A stretch of DNA of 64,000 bases from Alphaproteobacteria bacterium (GTDB taxonomy: Bacteria; Pseudomonadota; Alphaproteobacteria; GCA-2731375): assembly GCA_030746295.1 (NCBI GenBank), contig JASLMY010000002.1, positions 30,060-94,059 on the forward strand, given 5' to 3'. Both the position numbers and the translations under genes were made by a program. Positions 9,431 to 18,476 of the stretch are shown here, piece after piece (position 1 is the first letter of the stretch; each line of letters begins with the position of its first letter). The notes under the pieces are model-generated. The model made no database searches. It was not told the DNA's origin and saw only the letters and a list, made by a program, of their open reading frames with translations.

Positions 9431-9888
9431 GTCCATCGGCGGTGCCAGAGGTTGCAGTGGCGGTCCGGCGATTGCCGCACGGCGCCGATTTGCCACTTCC
9501 CAGCTACGCCACCGCCGGCAGCGCCGGCCTCGACCTCCGGGCCGCAGTCACGGGCCCGCTCGAGATCCCGCCCGGCGAATGGCGGCTGGTGCCGACCGGC
9601 CTCTCGATCGCCCTGCCCGATGCCGTCGAGGCCCAGGTGCGGCCGCGCTCGGGCCTGGCGCACAAGTGCGGCGTCACCGTCCTGAACAGCCCCGGCACCA
9701 TCGATTGCGACTATCGGGGCGAGATCGGCGTCGTCCTGATCAACCATGGGCGCCAGCCCTTCCGGGTGGCGCGCGGCGATCGGATCGCCCAACTGGTGGT
9801 GGCGCCCGTCGCCCGCGCCGTCTGGCGGGAGGTCGAAACCCTGGAGACGAGTGGGCGGGCTGCCGGCGGCTTCGGCTCGACCGGCTGA
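9427..9888 (+). CDS. dut: Deoxyuridine 5'-triphosphate nucleotidohydrolase (dUTPase)
   Basis: A 153-residue trimeric dUTPase that hydrolyses dUTP to dUMP, keeping uracil out of DNA. All five motifs are visible: [49 protein letters not shown] and the terminal GGFGSTG. The start ATG overlaps the coaBC stop by 4 nt. Confidence 0.97.
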   Translation: MSPSAVPEVAVAVRRLPHGADLPLPSYATAGSAGLDLRAAVTGPLEIPPGEWRLVPTGLSIALPDAVEAQVRPRSGLAHKCGVTVLNSPGTIDCDYRGEIGVVLINHGRQPFRVARGDRIAQLVVAPVARAVWREVETLETSGRAAGGFGSTG

Positions 9889-9987
9889 GGGCTGAACCCG
9901 AGGCTCGGGCTTGGCGGCGGGCACGGGCGGACATAGATATGGAGCAGGGCTCCGGCCGCGGAACGGAAACCTCGCGAGGGAAATGCC

Positions 9988-10782
9988 ATGACGCTCAACA
10001 ACGAGCAGATCGAGCGTTACGCGCGGCACATCATCCTGCATGAGGTCGGCGGCATCGGGCAGGAGCGCCTGCTGGCGAGCAAGGTCCTCTGCATCGGCGC
10101 CGGCGGCCTGGGCTCGCCGCTGGTGATGTACCTGGCGGCAGCCGGCGTCGGCGAGATCGGCCTCGTCGATGACGACCGGGTCAGCCTCTCCAACCTGCAG
10201 CGCCAGATCATGCACGCGAGCGACGACGTCGGCCGGCCCAAGGTCGAGAGCGCCGCCGACACCGTGAAACGGATCAATCCCGACATTCGCCTGGTCGGCC
10301 ACGACACCCGCCTCGAAGCCGACAATGTGATGGAGCTGCTCGCCGGCTACGACGTCATCGCCGACGGCTCGGACAATTTCGAGACCCGGTTCCTGGTCAA
10401 CGACGCCTGCTACCTGGCCGGCAAGACCCTGGTCTCGGCGGCGGTGCTGCGCTTCGACGGCCAGCTGTCGACCTTCAAGGCCCACCAGGGGCCGCCAAAC
10501 CCCTGCTACCGCTGCGTCTTTCCCGAGCCGCCGCCGCCGGACCTGGTGCCGTCCTGCGCCGAGGGCGGGGTGTTGGGCGCGGTCGCCGGCGTCATGGGCA
10601 CCCTGCAGGCGACCGAGGTCATCAAGGAGCTGCTCGACACCGGCGACAGCCTCTCGGGCGAGCTGGTGATCTTCGATGCCCTCGACACCGCCTTCCGCAA
10701 GGTCCGGGTCAAGCGCGATCCGGCCTGCCGGCTCTGTGGCGAGTCACCGAGCATCGTGGACCTGACCCAGCATGCCGCCTGA
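9988..10782 (+). CDS. MoeB/ThiF family adenylyltransferase (E1-like)
   Basis: A 264-residue E1-like enzyme that would adenylate the C-terminus of a ubiquitin-like sulfur carrier (MoaD or ThiS type). ATP binding is marked by GAGGLGSPLVMYLAAAGVG (about residues 38-56), the arginine finger by SNLQRQ, the zinc-binding cysteines by Cys173/Cys176 and Cys247/Cys250, and the active cysteine by Cys190 in SCAEGG. GAGGGAAATGCC precedes the ATG. It overlaps the DsrE-like gene by 11 nt, suggesting a shared sulfur-transfer role. Whether it is moeB, thiF or another specialisation is unclear, since no carrier gene is adjacent. Confidence 0.9.
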   Translation: MTLNNEQIERYARHIILHEVGGIGQERLLASKVLCIGAGGLGSPLVMYLAAAGVGEIGLVDDDRVSLSNLQRQIMHASDDVGRPKVESAADTVKRINPDIRLVGHDTRLEADNVMELLAGYDVIADGSDNFETRFLVNDACYLAGKTLVSAAVLRFDGQLSTFKAHQGPPNPCYRCVFPEPPPPDLVPSCAEGGVLGAVAGVMGTLQATEVIKELLDTGDSLSGELVIFDALDTAFRKVRVKRDPACRLCGESPSIVDLTQHAA

Positions 10783-11203
10783 GGAAAGCGGCACGGGCCC
10801 GGACGGCCTCGCCCTCATCATTCAGAGCGACGGCTACGACAAGGTCCACTATGCGCTCGCCACCGCCAGCGCGGCGGCGGCAGTGGGCCGACCGGTGATC
10901 CTGTTCTTCGCCATGGGCGCGGTCCGGGCCCTGGTCGCAGATCAGGGCTGGCAGCGGCTCGAGAGCGCCGACGGCCGGGCCGCGACCGACGTCGACGCGG
11001 GCTACCGGGGGCTCGGCATCGCCGATCTGGAGACCCTGCTCGGCGCCTGCGTCGATCTCGGCGTCCGCTTCATGGTCTGCGAGATGGGCCTGCTGGCGAC
11101 CGGCCTGAAGAAAGCCGACTTGCGGACCGACGTCACTTTCGAGACCGGCGGCCTCGCCACCCTGATGCTCGAGGCGGGGGCGGGCAACATCGTCTTCGTC
11201 TAG
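10772..11203 (+). CDS. DsrE/DsrF-like family protein
   Basis: A 143-residue alpha/beta protein of the DsrE/TusD/peroxiredoxin-like family. It has GLALIIQSDGYDKVHYAL at the start, VILFFAMGAVRAL in the middle, and VRFMVCEMGLLATGL, where a cysteine sits at the position used in sulfur-relay relatives. It overlaps the MoeB/ThiF-like gene by 11 nt, which supports a sulfur-handling function, but many members remain uncharacterised. Confidence 0.82.
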   Translation: MPPEESGTGPDGLALIIQSDGYDKVHYALATASAAAAVGRPVILFFAMGAVRALVADQGWQRLESADGRAATDVDAGYRGLGIADLETLLGACVDLGVRFMVCEMGLLATGLKKADLRTDVTFETGGLATLMLEAGAGNIVFV

Positions 11204-11257
11204 AGAAGCCAACCCGCGCTTGTCTCCCTGATTTCGGCTTGGCATAAGATCCTCGAG

Positions 11258-11788
11258 ATGATTCGACCATCGGGCGCGGCGAGACACTGCCGCATCATGG
11301 CGCGTGTCGGCTTGGCCGCTTTGTTGCTGGTCGCAGGCTCGACGACGCCCTCGGCCGCCGCCGGCAAGGGGCGGAGCGGCCTGCCGTTGCCGCGCTTCGT
11401 CTCGATCTCCGGCGCCAAGGTCAACCTCAGGACCGGGCCCGGCGTGCGCTATCCGGTCGCCTGGGTCTTCGTTCGCGCCAACCTGCCGGTCCTGGTGACG
11501 CTGGAGTTCGAGAACTGGCGCAAGGTGCGCGACCTGGACGGCGCCGAGGGTTGGATCCACCAAAGCCTTCTGAGCGGCCGCAGGCACGGCGTCGTCACCG
11601 GCCAAGTACGCTTCCTCAGACGCAAGCCCCAGCCGGATTCGCCGGCGCTGCTGCGGGCCGAGCCGGGCGTCATCGGCCGCCTGCTGGCTTGCCGCGAGGG
11701 CTGGTGCCGGATGGAGATCGATGATGTGACGGGCTGGCTGCCGCAAGCCCACCTCTTCGGCGCCCTCGCCGGCGAGAGCTTCGACTAG
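11258..11788 (+). CDS. Secreted bacterial SH3 domain protein
   Basis: A 176-residue exported protein. Residues 14-35 form a signal peptide (MARVGLAALLLVAGS, then AAA). The mature part has an SH3b repeat with the hallmark KVNLRTGPGVRYPV, then WRKVRDLDGAEGWIHQSLLSG, and a second half (RFLRRKPQPDSPALLRAEP to GWCRMEIDDVTGWLP) that is a second, more divergent SH3 unit. Such proteins usually bind cell wall. ATG 11258 is used; ATG 11297 would begin closer to the signal peptide and is possible. Confidence 0.85.
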   Translation: MIRPSGAARHCRIMARVGLAALLLVAGSTTPSAAAGKGRSGLPLPRFVSISGAKVNLRTGPGVRYPVAWVFVRANLPVLVTLEFENWRKVRDLDGAEGWIHQSLLSGRRHGVVTGQVRFLRRKPQPDSPALLRAEPGVIGRLLACREGWCRMEIDDVTGWLPQAHLFGALAGESFD

Positions 11789-11804
11789 GGCCCGAAAACC
11801 AGAC

Positions 11805-12164
11805 TCAAATCCAAGGGTCTTCCGATTGCGTCAGGGCGCCGCCAGCATCGCCCGTGTTGACCGTGCCAGCCGGCTCGATCAGCAGGATCTCGCATTCGTC
11901 TTCCGCGACGGGCATGTGCTCCACCCCCTTGGGCACGACGAAGAGCTCGCCGGCGCCCAAGCGAACCTCGCGGCCTCGGAGCCGGATCGTGAGGCGGCCC
12001 TTGACGACCATGAAGAGTTCGTCGGTGTCGGCATGCGCATGCCAGACGAACTCGCCCCGGACCTTCACCGCCTTGATGTGCAGATCGTTGACCTGGGCCA
12101 CGATCTTGGGTGCCCATTGATCGGAAAAGCGCCCGAATTTCTCTTCGAGATTGATGGCCTGCAA
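11805..12164 (-). CDS. Cupin domain protein
   Basis: A 119-residue single-domain cupin. Metal-binding motif 1 is WHAHADTDELFMVVKG and motif 2 is GELFVVPKGVEHMPVA. These small cupins are commonly sugar or keto-acid isomerases, dioxygenase-like enzymes or ligand sensors; nothing here decides which. The start is TTG 12164, preceded by GGGAGGCGGCC at good spacing. It ends about 20 bp from the convergent SH3 gene. Confidence 0.85.
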   Translation of the reverse strand: MQAINLEEKFGRFSDQWAPKIVAQVNDLHIKAVKVRGEFVWHAHADTDELFMVVKGRLTIRLRGREVRLGAGELFVVPKGVEHMPVAEDECEILLIEPAGTVNTGDAGGALTQSEDPWI

Positions 12165-12220
12165 GGCCGCCTCCCTGCCGTGGTGGGGGGGAGCCAGAAT
12201 TATGCACGGGGCCAGCCCGC

Positions 12221-12820
12221 TCAGGCAAAGTCCTCGGCGAGCGCCCGCCTGACGGCTTCCGGCATCACCGCCATGTGGGCGTAGTTCTCGTGCTCGACGG
12301 CGACGACGACGCGGGCGCCGGGCTCGCGGAAGCGGGCGATGGCCTCGGGCGGAAAGCGAAAGTGCATGAAATGGATCGACGAGGTCTTGCCATCGGCGGC
12401 GGTGCGCTCGACTTGGTCGCCGACCTCTGGCACGCCGGCGACACGGGTGCCGTCGACCTCGATCGCCATGGTCTCCTCGACGCCGCCCAGCCCCAGCAGG
12501 AACTGCCGCCGGCGGGCCTCGTCCTCGATCTCGAACATCACGGTGGCGACCAGCTCGTCGCCCTGGGGCACCAGCGGGTTATAGGCGGCGAGCTCGTCGG
12601 CGATCTGCTCCGGCCCGCCCTTCTCGATCCAGTACATCTCCTGGATCTGCTGCAGCATCGTCCGGTAGCTCTCGAAATAGAAGGTGGCGTACGGCCCGAC
12701 GGCGAGCCGCCGCTCGCGCTTGAGGTCGATGATCTCGCGCCGGCGGGCGTCCCTGACCTCGGCGTAGTCGTCGAGGGACAGGATGTCGTCCGCGGCGATC
12801 TCTCGGCGCTCTTCGCTCAT
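12221..12820 (-). CDS. DUF3501 family protein
   Basis: A 199-residue cytosolic protein of the DUF3501 family (ILSLDDYAEVRDARRREII, YATFYFESYRTMLQQIQEM, then EHENYAHMAVMPEAVR). Its biochemical role is not known. The family is repeatedly encoded beside a CCG-type iron-sulfur protein and rubrerythrin, exactly as here, which points to a role in peroxide or iron stress. The ATG is preceded by GGAGAGACGACC, and the gene follows the iron-sulfur gene by 25 bp. Confidence 0.85.
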   Translation of the reverse strand: MSEERREIAADDILSLDDYAEVRDARRREIIDLKRERRLAVGPYATFYFESYRTMLQQIQEMYWIEKGGPEQIADELAAYNPLVPQGDELVATVMFEIEDEARRRQFLLGLGGVEETMAIEVDGTRVAGVPEVGDQVERTAADGKTSSIHFMHFRFPPEAIARFREPGARVVVAVEHENYAHMAVMPEAVRRALAEDFA

Positions 12821-12845
12821 GGTCGTCTCTCCAGGCCGCTCTCGC

Positions 12846-14183
12846 TCAAGGCTCGATGCCGTAGGCGCGGGCCAGCAACAGGATCGGGTGGGCCACGGTC
12901 TCGGGTGCCGCCCCGCCGTCCTGGCGTTCCATGCCCTGGCGGATATGGTCGGCGGCGAGCGGGCATTCGGAGGCCAGATAGGCCTTGGCGGAAGCGATTC
13001 CCTGGCGGGCGACCGGCCGGCCGACCTTGAGCGCGGTCTCGAAGTTCTCTTCCATGATCCCCCAAGCACCGCCGTGGCCCGAGCAGCGCTCGATGACCTC
13101 GACCTCCGCCTCGGGGATCAGGCGCAGCATCTCCGCCCCCTTGGCACCCATGTTCTGGGCCCGGGCATGACAGGCGAAGTGAAACGCGACGCCGCCCGCG
13201 AGCGGTTTCAGGCCCTCGGCCAGGCCTTCGTTTCGGGCGATGTCGACGACGTATTCGGAGATATCGAAGGTGGCCTTGGAGAGCCGCGCGACGGCCGCGT
13301 CGCCAGGCGCGGCGAGGGGCCATTCGAGCTTCAGCATCAGGGCGCAGGAGGGCACCAGGGCGATGACGTCGTAACCCTGGTCGAGCCAGGGCGCCAGGGC
13401 CGCTGAGACCTTAGCCGCGCCTGCCACGACGTCTGCGATCGCGCCCTGCTCCCAAAGCGGCATGCCGCAACAGCCGGGGTAGACCACTTCCGTCTCGACC
13501 CCGTTGCGGGCCAGCACGGCGCGGGCCGCCTCGCCGATCGCGGGATTGTTGTAATTGGCGAAGCAGGTGGCATAGAGCACCGCCTTGCGGCCATGCGCGG
13601 GCGCCGAGGTATCGACCGCCGGCGCCGTCCCGGCCCGCTTGTCGAAGGGCCGGCGGTGGTATTTGGGCAGTGCCGCTTCGGTGTGGATGCCAGCCAGGTC
13701 GCGGAGCATGTTGCGGGTGCCGTAGTTGGCCTCCGCAGTGGCCCAATTGGCGAGGCCCGCGAGGGGTGCTGCGAGCCGCCCGTTGCGATCGGTCTTGGCG
13801 AGCTCGCGCCGGGCGAAGCCGACCTTGCCGGCCTGCCGCTCGGCGGCGCGGACGCGCAGCATCAGGTGCGGGAAATCGAGATCGAACTCATGCGGCGGCA
13901 CGTAGGGACACTTGGTCATGAAACACATGTCGCAGAGCGTGCAGGCGTCCACGACGGGCTTGAAATCGGCCGAGGCGACGGAGTCCAACTCGCCCGTCTC
14001 GCTCTCGTCGATGAGGTCGAAGAGTTTCGGGAAGCTGTCGCAGAGATTGAAGCAACGGCGGCAGCCGTGGCAGATGTCGAAGACGCGGCGAAGCTCGGCG
14101 TCGATCCTCCCGGGATCCAAATAATCGGGCGACTGCCAGTCGATTGGGTGGCGGATCGGCGCCTCGGTGCTGCCTTCCCTCAT
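12846..14183 (-). CDS. CCG-domain iron-sulfur oxidoreductase (GlpC/HdrB-like)
   Basis: A 445-residue protein with two ferredoxin-type [4Fe-4S] motifs near the N-terminus, [11 protein letters not shown] (about 38-48) and [17 protein letters not shown] (about 81-97). Two cysteine-rich CCG-type blocks follow: [10 protein letters not shown] near residue 235 and a second block, [10 protein letters not shown], near 365, in which the classic CC is reduced to a single cysteine. The fold resembles GlpC and heterodisulfide reductase subunits, which pass electrons through unusual iron-sulfur centres. It sits between rubrerythrin and DUF3501 in one operon, so it may be the electron path of that system. 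Confidence 0.88.
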   Translation of the reverse strand: MREGSTEAPIRHPIDWQSPDYLDPGRIDAELRRVFDICHGCRRCFNLCDSFPKLFDLIDESETGELDSVASADFKPVVDACTLCDMCFMTKCPYVPPHEFDLDFPHLMLRVRAAERQAGKVGFARRELAKTDRNGRLAAPLAGLANWATAEANYGTRNMLRDLAGIHTEAALPKYHRRPFDKRAGTAPAVDTSAPAHGRKAVLYATCFANYNNPAIGEAARAVLARNGVETEVVYPGCCGMPLWEQGAIADVVAGAAKVSAALAPWLDQGYDVIALVPSCALMLKLEWPLAAPGDAAVARLSKATFDISEYVVDIARNEGLAEGLKPLAGGVAFHFACHARAQNMGAKGAEMLRLIPEAEVEVIERCSGHGGAWGIMEENFETALKVGRPVARQGIASAKAYLASECPLAADHIRQGMERQDGGAAPETVAHPILLLARAYGIEP

Positions 14184-14326
14184 GATCGTCCTCGCTAACC
14201 TAAGCCGTCACCACCCCCGGGCGTGGCGTTTCGGATTGGTCGACGGCACGACCACTCCCCTGCCCGGAGAGCGGGGTCCCCGAGGCTCGGCCGTGCTGGC
14301 CTCTCATCAACAGGTGCTGGGGCCGC

Positions 14327-14353
14327 CCGGCCGGCGCACGAGGCGCCGACCGG
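14327..14353 (-). terminator. Strong stem-loop just after the rubrerythrin gene
   Basis: An 11-bp stem (CCGGCCGGCGC on the plus strand against GCGCCGACCGG, one wobble pair) with a 5-nt loop, 7 bp past the rubrerythrin stop. There is no T run, so it may act as a processing or attenuation hairpin as much as a terminator; the downstream iron-sulfur gene starts about 140 bp later. Confidence 0.4.
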
Positions 14354-14360
14354 CGGGGAC

Positions 14361-14783
14361 TCAGTCGTCGAGGTTGTCCAAGGCCCGCTGGAAGCGGCCG
14401 GCGTGGCTCTTCTCCGCCTTGGCCAGGGTCTCGAACCACTCGGCGATCTCCTCGAAGCCCTCCTCGCGGGCGGTCCGCGCCATGCTCGGATACATGTCGG
14501 TGTATTCGTGCGTCTCGCCGGCGATCGCCGCCTTCAGGTTGTTCGAGGTACCGCCGATCGGCTCGCCGGTGGCGGGATCGCCGGTCTCTTCGAGGTATTC
14601 CAAGTGGCCGTGGGCATGCCCGGTCTCGCCTTCCGCGGTCGAGCGGAACACGGTCGAGACGTCGTTGTAGCCCTCGACGTCGGCCTTCTGGGCGAAATAG
14701 AGGTAGCGGCGGTTGGCCTGGCTCTCGCCGGCGAACGCGGCCTTGAGGTTATCTTCCGTTTGGGTGCCCTTGAGTGACGGCAT
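14361..14783 (-). CDS. Rubrerythrin (diiron domain only)
   Basis: A 140-residue ferritin-like diiron peroxidase. The four-helix bundle ligands are visible in [41 protein letters not shown] and [14 protein letters not shown]. The C-terminal rubredoxin domain of classical rubrerythrin is missing, so electrons must come from another protein, perhaps the neighbouring iron-sulfur protein. GGAGGAAGCC lies directly before the ATG. It is likely first in the operon with the CCG protein and DUF3501, and lies next to irr. Confidence 0.93.
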   Translation of the reverse strand: MPSLKGTQTEDNLKAAFAGESQANRRYLYFAQKADVEGYNDVSTVFRSTAEGETGHAHGHLEYLEETGDPATGEPIGGTSNNLKAAIAGETHEYTDMYPSMARTAREEGFEEIAEWFETLAKAEKSHAGRFQRALDNLDD

Positions 14784-14978
14784 GGCTTCCTCCTTGTTGA
14801 CGGGCGCGGTCGGCCTTGCCGATGCGGGCGACTTTTGTCACCCGAGCCCTCCCGACGGCGCCTCCGCGTTGGAACTATCCATATAGGTGTAGCCGGCAAG
14901 TGCTGTCAACAGTTTCTTTAATATTTCCAATGAATTTTGCAAAGAATTGATTTTAAACAAGTAACGCCGCACAAAATC
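14784..14978 (-). promoter_or_regulatory. AT-rich promoter region of the rubrerythrin operon
   Basis: The 195 bp between irr and rubrerythrin contain a marked AT-rich stretch at about 14905-14965 (TTTCTTTAATATTTCC, AATGAATTTTGCAAAG, TTGATTTTAAAC) in otherwise GC-rich DNA. This is the likely promoter and regulator-binding zone. Control by the adjacent Irr is an attractive guess, but I could not pick out a convincing Irr box by eye. An 8-bp palindrome TTTGCAAA lies inside. Confidence 0.45.
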
Positions 14979-15410
14979 TCAATTGAAGGGCGTCTTCGAG
15001 CGCACCCGAACGACGACGTCGACACGCGCGATCTCGGCACCGGCGGGGGCGGCGGGAAGGCCCTCGAGGACGATGTCCGCGCCGGCGATGTCCTCCAGCC
15101 GACCCGTGCTCTCGTCGAAGAAATGGTGATGCTCGCTCGTGTTGGTGTCGAAGTAGGTGCGCTGGGAATCGACCACGACCTCGCGCAGCAACCCGGCCTC
15201 TGTGAACTGGTGCAAGGTGTTGTAGACTGTCGCCAGGCTGACCCGGATGTCGGCCGCCATCGCCTCGCCGTGCAGCACTTCAGCGCTGACGTGCCGGTCG
15301 CCGCCCTCGAAAAGCAGGCGGGCCAGCGCCAGGCGCTGGCGGGTAGGGCGCAGGCCGGCGCCGCGCAACCGGTGCAGGGCCTCGGCGAAAGGACGCTGGT
15401 TCGTCGTCAT
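14979..15410 (-). CDS. irr: Fur family iron response regulator Irr
   Basis: A 143-residue winged-helix regulator. GLRPTRQRLALARLLF opens the DNA-binding domain, VSLATVYNTLHQFTEAGLLRE is the recognition helix region, and TSEHHHFFDES contains the three histidines (94-96) typical of haem-binding Irr rather than Fur or PerR. It lacks the CxxC zinc motifs of Fur. Irr represses haem and iron-using genes when haem is scarce. It is divergent from fabA, a setting seen in many alphaproteobacteria. Confidence 0.93.
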   Translation of the reverse strand: MTTNQRPFAEALHRLRGAGLRPTRQRLALARLLFEGGDRHVSAEVLHGEAMAADIRVSLATVYNTLHQFTEAGLLREVVVDSQRTYFDTNTSEHHHFFDESTGRLEDIAGADIVLEGLPAAPAGAEIARVDVVVRVRSKTPFN

Positions 15411-15465
15411 CTGCGGCTCGAGCCTCTTCTCTTCGCGGCGACAATCGTTCGGCGCAGCAGAATAT

Positions 15466-15486
15466 AGAGTTTCCTAGAAGAGTTTC
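15466..15486. repeat. AGAGTTTC direct repeat between irr and fabA
   Basis: Two perfect copies of AGAGTTTC (15466-15473 and 15479-15486) are separated by CTAGA. They sit in the only AT-rich patch of the divergent irr-fabA region, 56 bp before the irr start codon. Position and spacing would suit a regulator site or overlapping promoters; no known consensus is claimed. Confidence 0.4.
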
Positions 15487-15676
15487 AAATCATCTTGGAA
15501 CGGGCCGGGACGCTTGACGCATCGGCGACCCGCGAAGCCCGTGCCGGCGCCGCCGGCGAGGCCGCCATGGGTCGCGGATTCGCGGTTTTTCTCCGGCGGC
15601 GAGTTGCGGTATAGTCCGGCGCTCGGGCAGCACGCGTCCGAGCGGCAAAGGGCAAAGAGAGAGTGGACCGGCACCG

Positions 15677-16195
15677 GTGACGACGACAACGACATTCGAG
15701 CGCAAGACGAGCTATTCCCAGGACGAGCTGATCGAATGTGGTCACGGCCGTCTGTTCGGCCCGGGCAACGCACGGCTGCCGCTGCCGCCGATGCTGATGT
15801 TCGACCGCATCGTCAAGATCACCGATACCGGCGGCGCCTACGGCAAGGGCGAGATCATCGCCGAGATGGACGTCCATCCGGACCTCTGGTTCTTCGGCTG
15901 CCATTTCGAGTCCGACCCGGTGATGCCGGGCTGTCTTGGGCTCGACGCCATGTGGCAGCTGGTCGGCTTTTTCCTCGGCTGGATGGGGCTGCCGGGCAAG
16001 GGACGGGCGCTCAGCACCGGCGGGGTCAAGCTCAAGGGCGAGGTCCTGCCGACGGTCAAGCGCCTGACCTTCGAGATCGACATCAAGCGGCTGATCAGCC
16101 GCAAGATGGGGCTCGGCATCGCCGACGGCGTCATCAAGGCGGACGACGAAATCGTATACGAAGCGCAGGATCTCAGGGTCGGCGTCTTCGCCTGA
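15677..16195 (+). CDS. fabA: 3-hydroxydecanoyl-ACP dehydratase/isomerase FabA
   Basis: A 172-residue hot-dog-fold enzyme that dehydrates 3-hydroxydecanoyl-ACP and isomerises the product to cis-3-decenoyl-ACP, the branch point of anaerobic unsaturated fatty acid synthesis. [18 protein letters not shown] contains catalytic His76 and Asp90. The start is GTG 15677, giving the normal FabA length. It is followed by fabB after a short gap, the standard pairing. Confidence 0.97.
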   Translation: MTTTTTFERKTSYSQDELIECGHGRLFGPGNARLPLPPMLMFDRIVKITDTGGAYGKGEIIAEMDVHPDLWFFGCHFESDPVMPGCLGLDAMWQLVGFFLGWMGLPGKGRALSTGGVKLKGEVLPTVKRLTFEIDIKRLISRKMGLGIADGVIKADDEIVYEAQDLRVGVFA

Positions 16196-16213
16196 CGGAA
16201 AGTGACAAACAAG

Positions 16214-17431
16214 ATGCGACGGATCGCCGTTACCGGCTTGGGCATCGTCTCGTGCATCGGCAACGACAAGCACGAAGTGTTGGAATCGCTCCGCGAGGGC
16301 CGCTCGGGCATCGTCGCCGCGGAGGACTACAAGGAGCGCGGCTTCCGTAGCCAGATCCACGGCTCGCTGAAGATCGACATCGATGCCGCCGTCGACCGCC
16401 GGGCGCGCCGCTTCATGGGTGACGGTGCGGCCTACAACTACATCGCCATGCGCGAGGCGATCGCCGATGCCGGGCTCGCGCCCGAGCAAGTCTCCGATCC
16501 CCGGACCGGCCTGGTCGTGGGCTCCGGCGGCCCTTCGACCAGCAACCAGATCCTGGCCTGCGACACCGCCCGCGACAAGGGTGCCCGACGGGTCGGCCCC
16601 TTCATGGTGCCGCGCTGCATGTCGAGCACCAATTCGGCCTGCCTCGCCACCCAGTTCGCCATCAAGGGCGTCAACTATTCGATCACCTCGGCCTGCGCCA
16701 CCAGCTCGCACTGCATCGGCCATGCCGGCGACCTGATCCGGGCCGGCCGGCAGGACATCGTCTTCGCCGGTGGCGGCGAGGAGCTGGACTGGACGCTGTC
16801 GGTGTTGTTCGACGGCATGGGGGCGATGTCATCCAACTTCAACGACGCGCCCGAGCGGGCGAGCCGGGCCTTCGATACCGACCGGGACGGCTTCGTCATC
16901 TCCGGCGGCGGTGGTGTCCTGGTGCTGGAGGAGATGGCCCACGCCGAAGCGCGCGGCGCCCAGATCTATGCCGAGCTGGTCGGTTACGGCGCCACCTCCG
17001 ACGGCGAGGACATGGTGCAGCCCTCGGGCGAGGGCGCGGCCCGGTGCATGGCCATGGCGCTGCAGGAGGTCGACGAGCCGATCGACTACATCAACGCGCA
17101 CGGGACCAGCACGCCGATCGGCGACGTGCGCGAGATCGAGGCCATCCGCGAGGTCTTCGGCGACGCCGGCCCACCGATCAGCTCGACCAAGTCGCTGACC
17201 GGCCACAGCCAAGGGGCGACCGGCGTTCACGAGGCGATCTATTCCCTGTTGATGATGCAGCACGACTTCATCGCCGCCTCGGCCAACATCGACAATCTGG
17301 ACCCCGCCTGCGGCAACGTGCCCATCGTCCGCGAACGCTGGGACGGCGTCAAATTGAACCGCGTCTTGTCGAACAGTTTCGGTTTCGGGGGCACCAACGC
17401 CTCGCTGGTTTTCCAACGCTACGACGGATGA
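16214..17431 (+). CDS. fabB: 3-oxoacyl-ACP synthase I FabB
   Basis: A 405-residue ketoacyl-ACP synthase that elongates unsaturated acyl-ACPs made by FabA. The active cysteine is Cys161 in [15 protein letters not shown], and the two histidines lie in [12 protein letters not shown] and [10 protein letters not shown] start at ATG 16214 ([13 protein letters not shown]), which fits family N-termini and has GGAAAG upstream; GTG 16202 would add four residues. It is the second gene of the fabA-fabB-fabI set. Confidence 0.97.
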   Translation: MRRIAVTGLGIVSCIGNDKHEVLESLREGRSGIVAAEDYKERGFRSQIHGSLKIDIDAAVDRRARRFMGDGAAYNYIAMREAIADAGLAPEQVSDPRTGLVVGSGGPSTSNQILACDTARDKGARRVGPFMVPRCMSSTNSACLATQFAIKGVNYSITSACATSSHCIGHAGDLIRAGRQDIVFAGGGEELDWTLSVLFDGMGAMSSNFNDAPERASRAFDTDRDGFVISGGGGVLVLEEMAHAEARGAQIYAELVGYGATSDGEDMVQPSGEGAARCMAMALQEVDEPIDYINAHGTSTPIGDVREIEAIREVFGDAGPPISSTKSLTGHSQGATGVHEAIYSLLMMQHDFIAASANIDNLDPACGNVPIVRERWDGVKLNRVLSNSFGFGGTNASLVFQRYDG

Positions 17432-17536
17432 GCGACGGGAGGTCGCCGCGGTGCGCCGGGATCGAGCTCTCGAAAGGCCTGGCGATGGCGCGGCGCGGAA
17501 CGGGCGCCGGTGAGTAGTCGAAGGCGGGAAGACGAC

Positions 17537-18361
17537 ATGGCGCGAGACAGCAGCAACCTGATGGCGGGCAAGCAAGGCCTCGTGCTCGGCGTCGCCAACG
17601 ATCACTCGATCGCCTGGGGCATCGCCCGGACGCTGGCCGCCCAGGGCGCCGAGCTCGCCTTCACCTACCAGGACGACGCCTTGCGCAAGCGAGTCGATCC
17701 GCTGGCCCAGTCGGTCGGCAGCAGCATCGTCATGCCCTGCGACGTGGCCAAGCCGGAGACGCTGGACCGGCTCTTCGAGACCATCGGCCAATCCTGGGGG
17801 CGGCTCGATTTCGTGGTTCACGCGGTCGCCTTCTCGGACAAGAACGAGCTCCGCAACCGCTACGTCGACACGACGCGCGAGAACTTCCTGAACACGCTCC
17901 ACATCTCCTGCTACTCGCTGACCGACATCGCCCGCCGCTCGCTGCCGCTGATGGCGGACGGCGGCAGCCTGGTGACGCTCACCTATCTCGGCGCCAACCG
18001 GGTGATGCCCTCCTACAACGTCATGGGCGTCGCCAAGGCGGCGCTCGAGGCCAGCGTCAAGTACCTGGCCGTGGACCTCGGCCGCGACGGCATCCGGGTC
18101 AACGCGATCTCGGCCGGGCCGATGCGCACGCTGGCCGGCTCGGCGATCGGCGATGCCCGCTACGTCTGGCGCTACAACCGCGATCACGCACCACTCAAGC
18201 GCAACGTCACCTTGGACGAGGTCGGCGCCGCCGGCCTCTATTTGCTCAGCGACCTCTCGGCCGGAGTCACGGGCGAGACCCTCTATGTCGATTCGGGCTT
18301 CCACGCCATCGGCATCCCCGCGCCCACGAATGGCGGCGAAAACAACAACGGCGGGCGGTGA
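17537..18361 (+). CDS. fabI: Enoyl-ACP reductase FabI
   Basis: A 274-residue NAD(P)H-dependent reductase of the SDR superfamily that finishes each fatty acid elongation cycle. GVANDHSIAWGIA is the FabI-type nucleotide-binding loop. YLGANRVMPSYNVMGVAK provides the Tyr-x6-Lys active site, and ISAGPMRTLAGSAI the substrate loop. ATG 17537 has GGGAAG eight bases upstream. It follows fabB by about 105 bp and probably belongs to the same regulon. Confidence 0.96.
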   Translation: MARDSSNLMAGKQGLVLGVANDHSIAWGIARTLAAQGAELAFTYQDDALRKRVDPLAQSVGSSIVMPCDVAKPETLDRLFETIGQSWGRLDFVVHAVAFSDKNELRNRYVDTTRENFLNTLHISCYSLTDIARRSLPLMADGGSLVTLTYLGANRVMPSYNVMGVAKAALEASVKYLAVDLGRDGIRVNAISAGPMRTLAGSAIGDARYVWRYNRDHAPLKRNVTLDEVGAAGLYLLSDLSAGVTGETLYVDSGFHAIGIPAPTNGGENNNGGR

Positions 18362-18476
18362 CGGACGTCCCTTCGGATGACGCGCAGCACCGGGGGCACC
18401 GGCCGCCCGGCCATCCTGAGCAGACGGCGATGACTTCCAACGCTGCCGCGCCGCGGCACGTGGGCGCAACCAGGAC

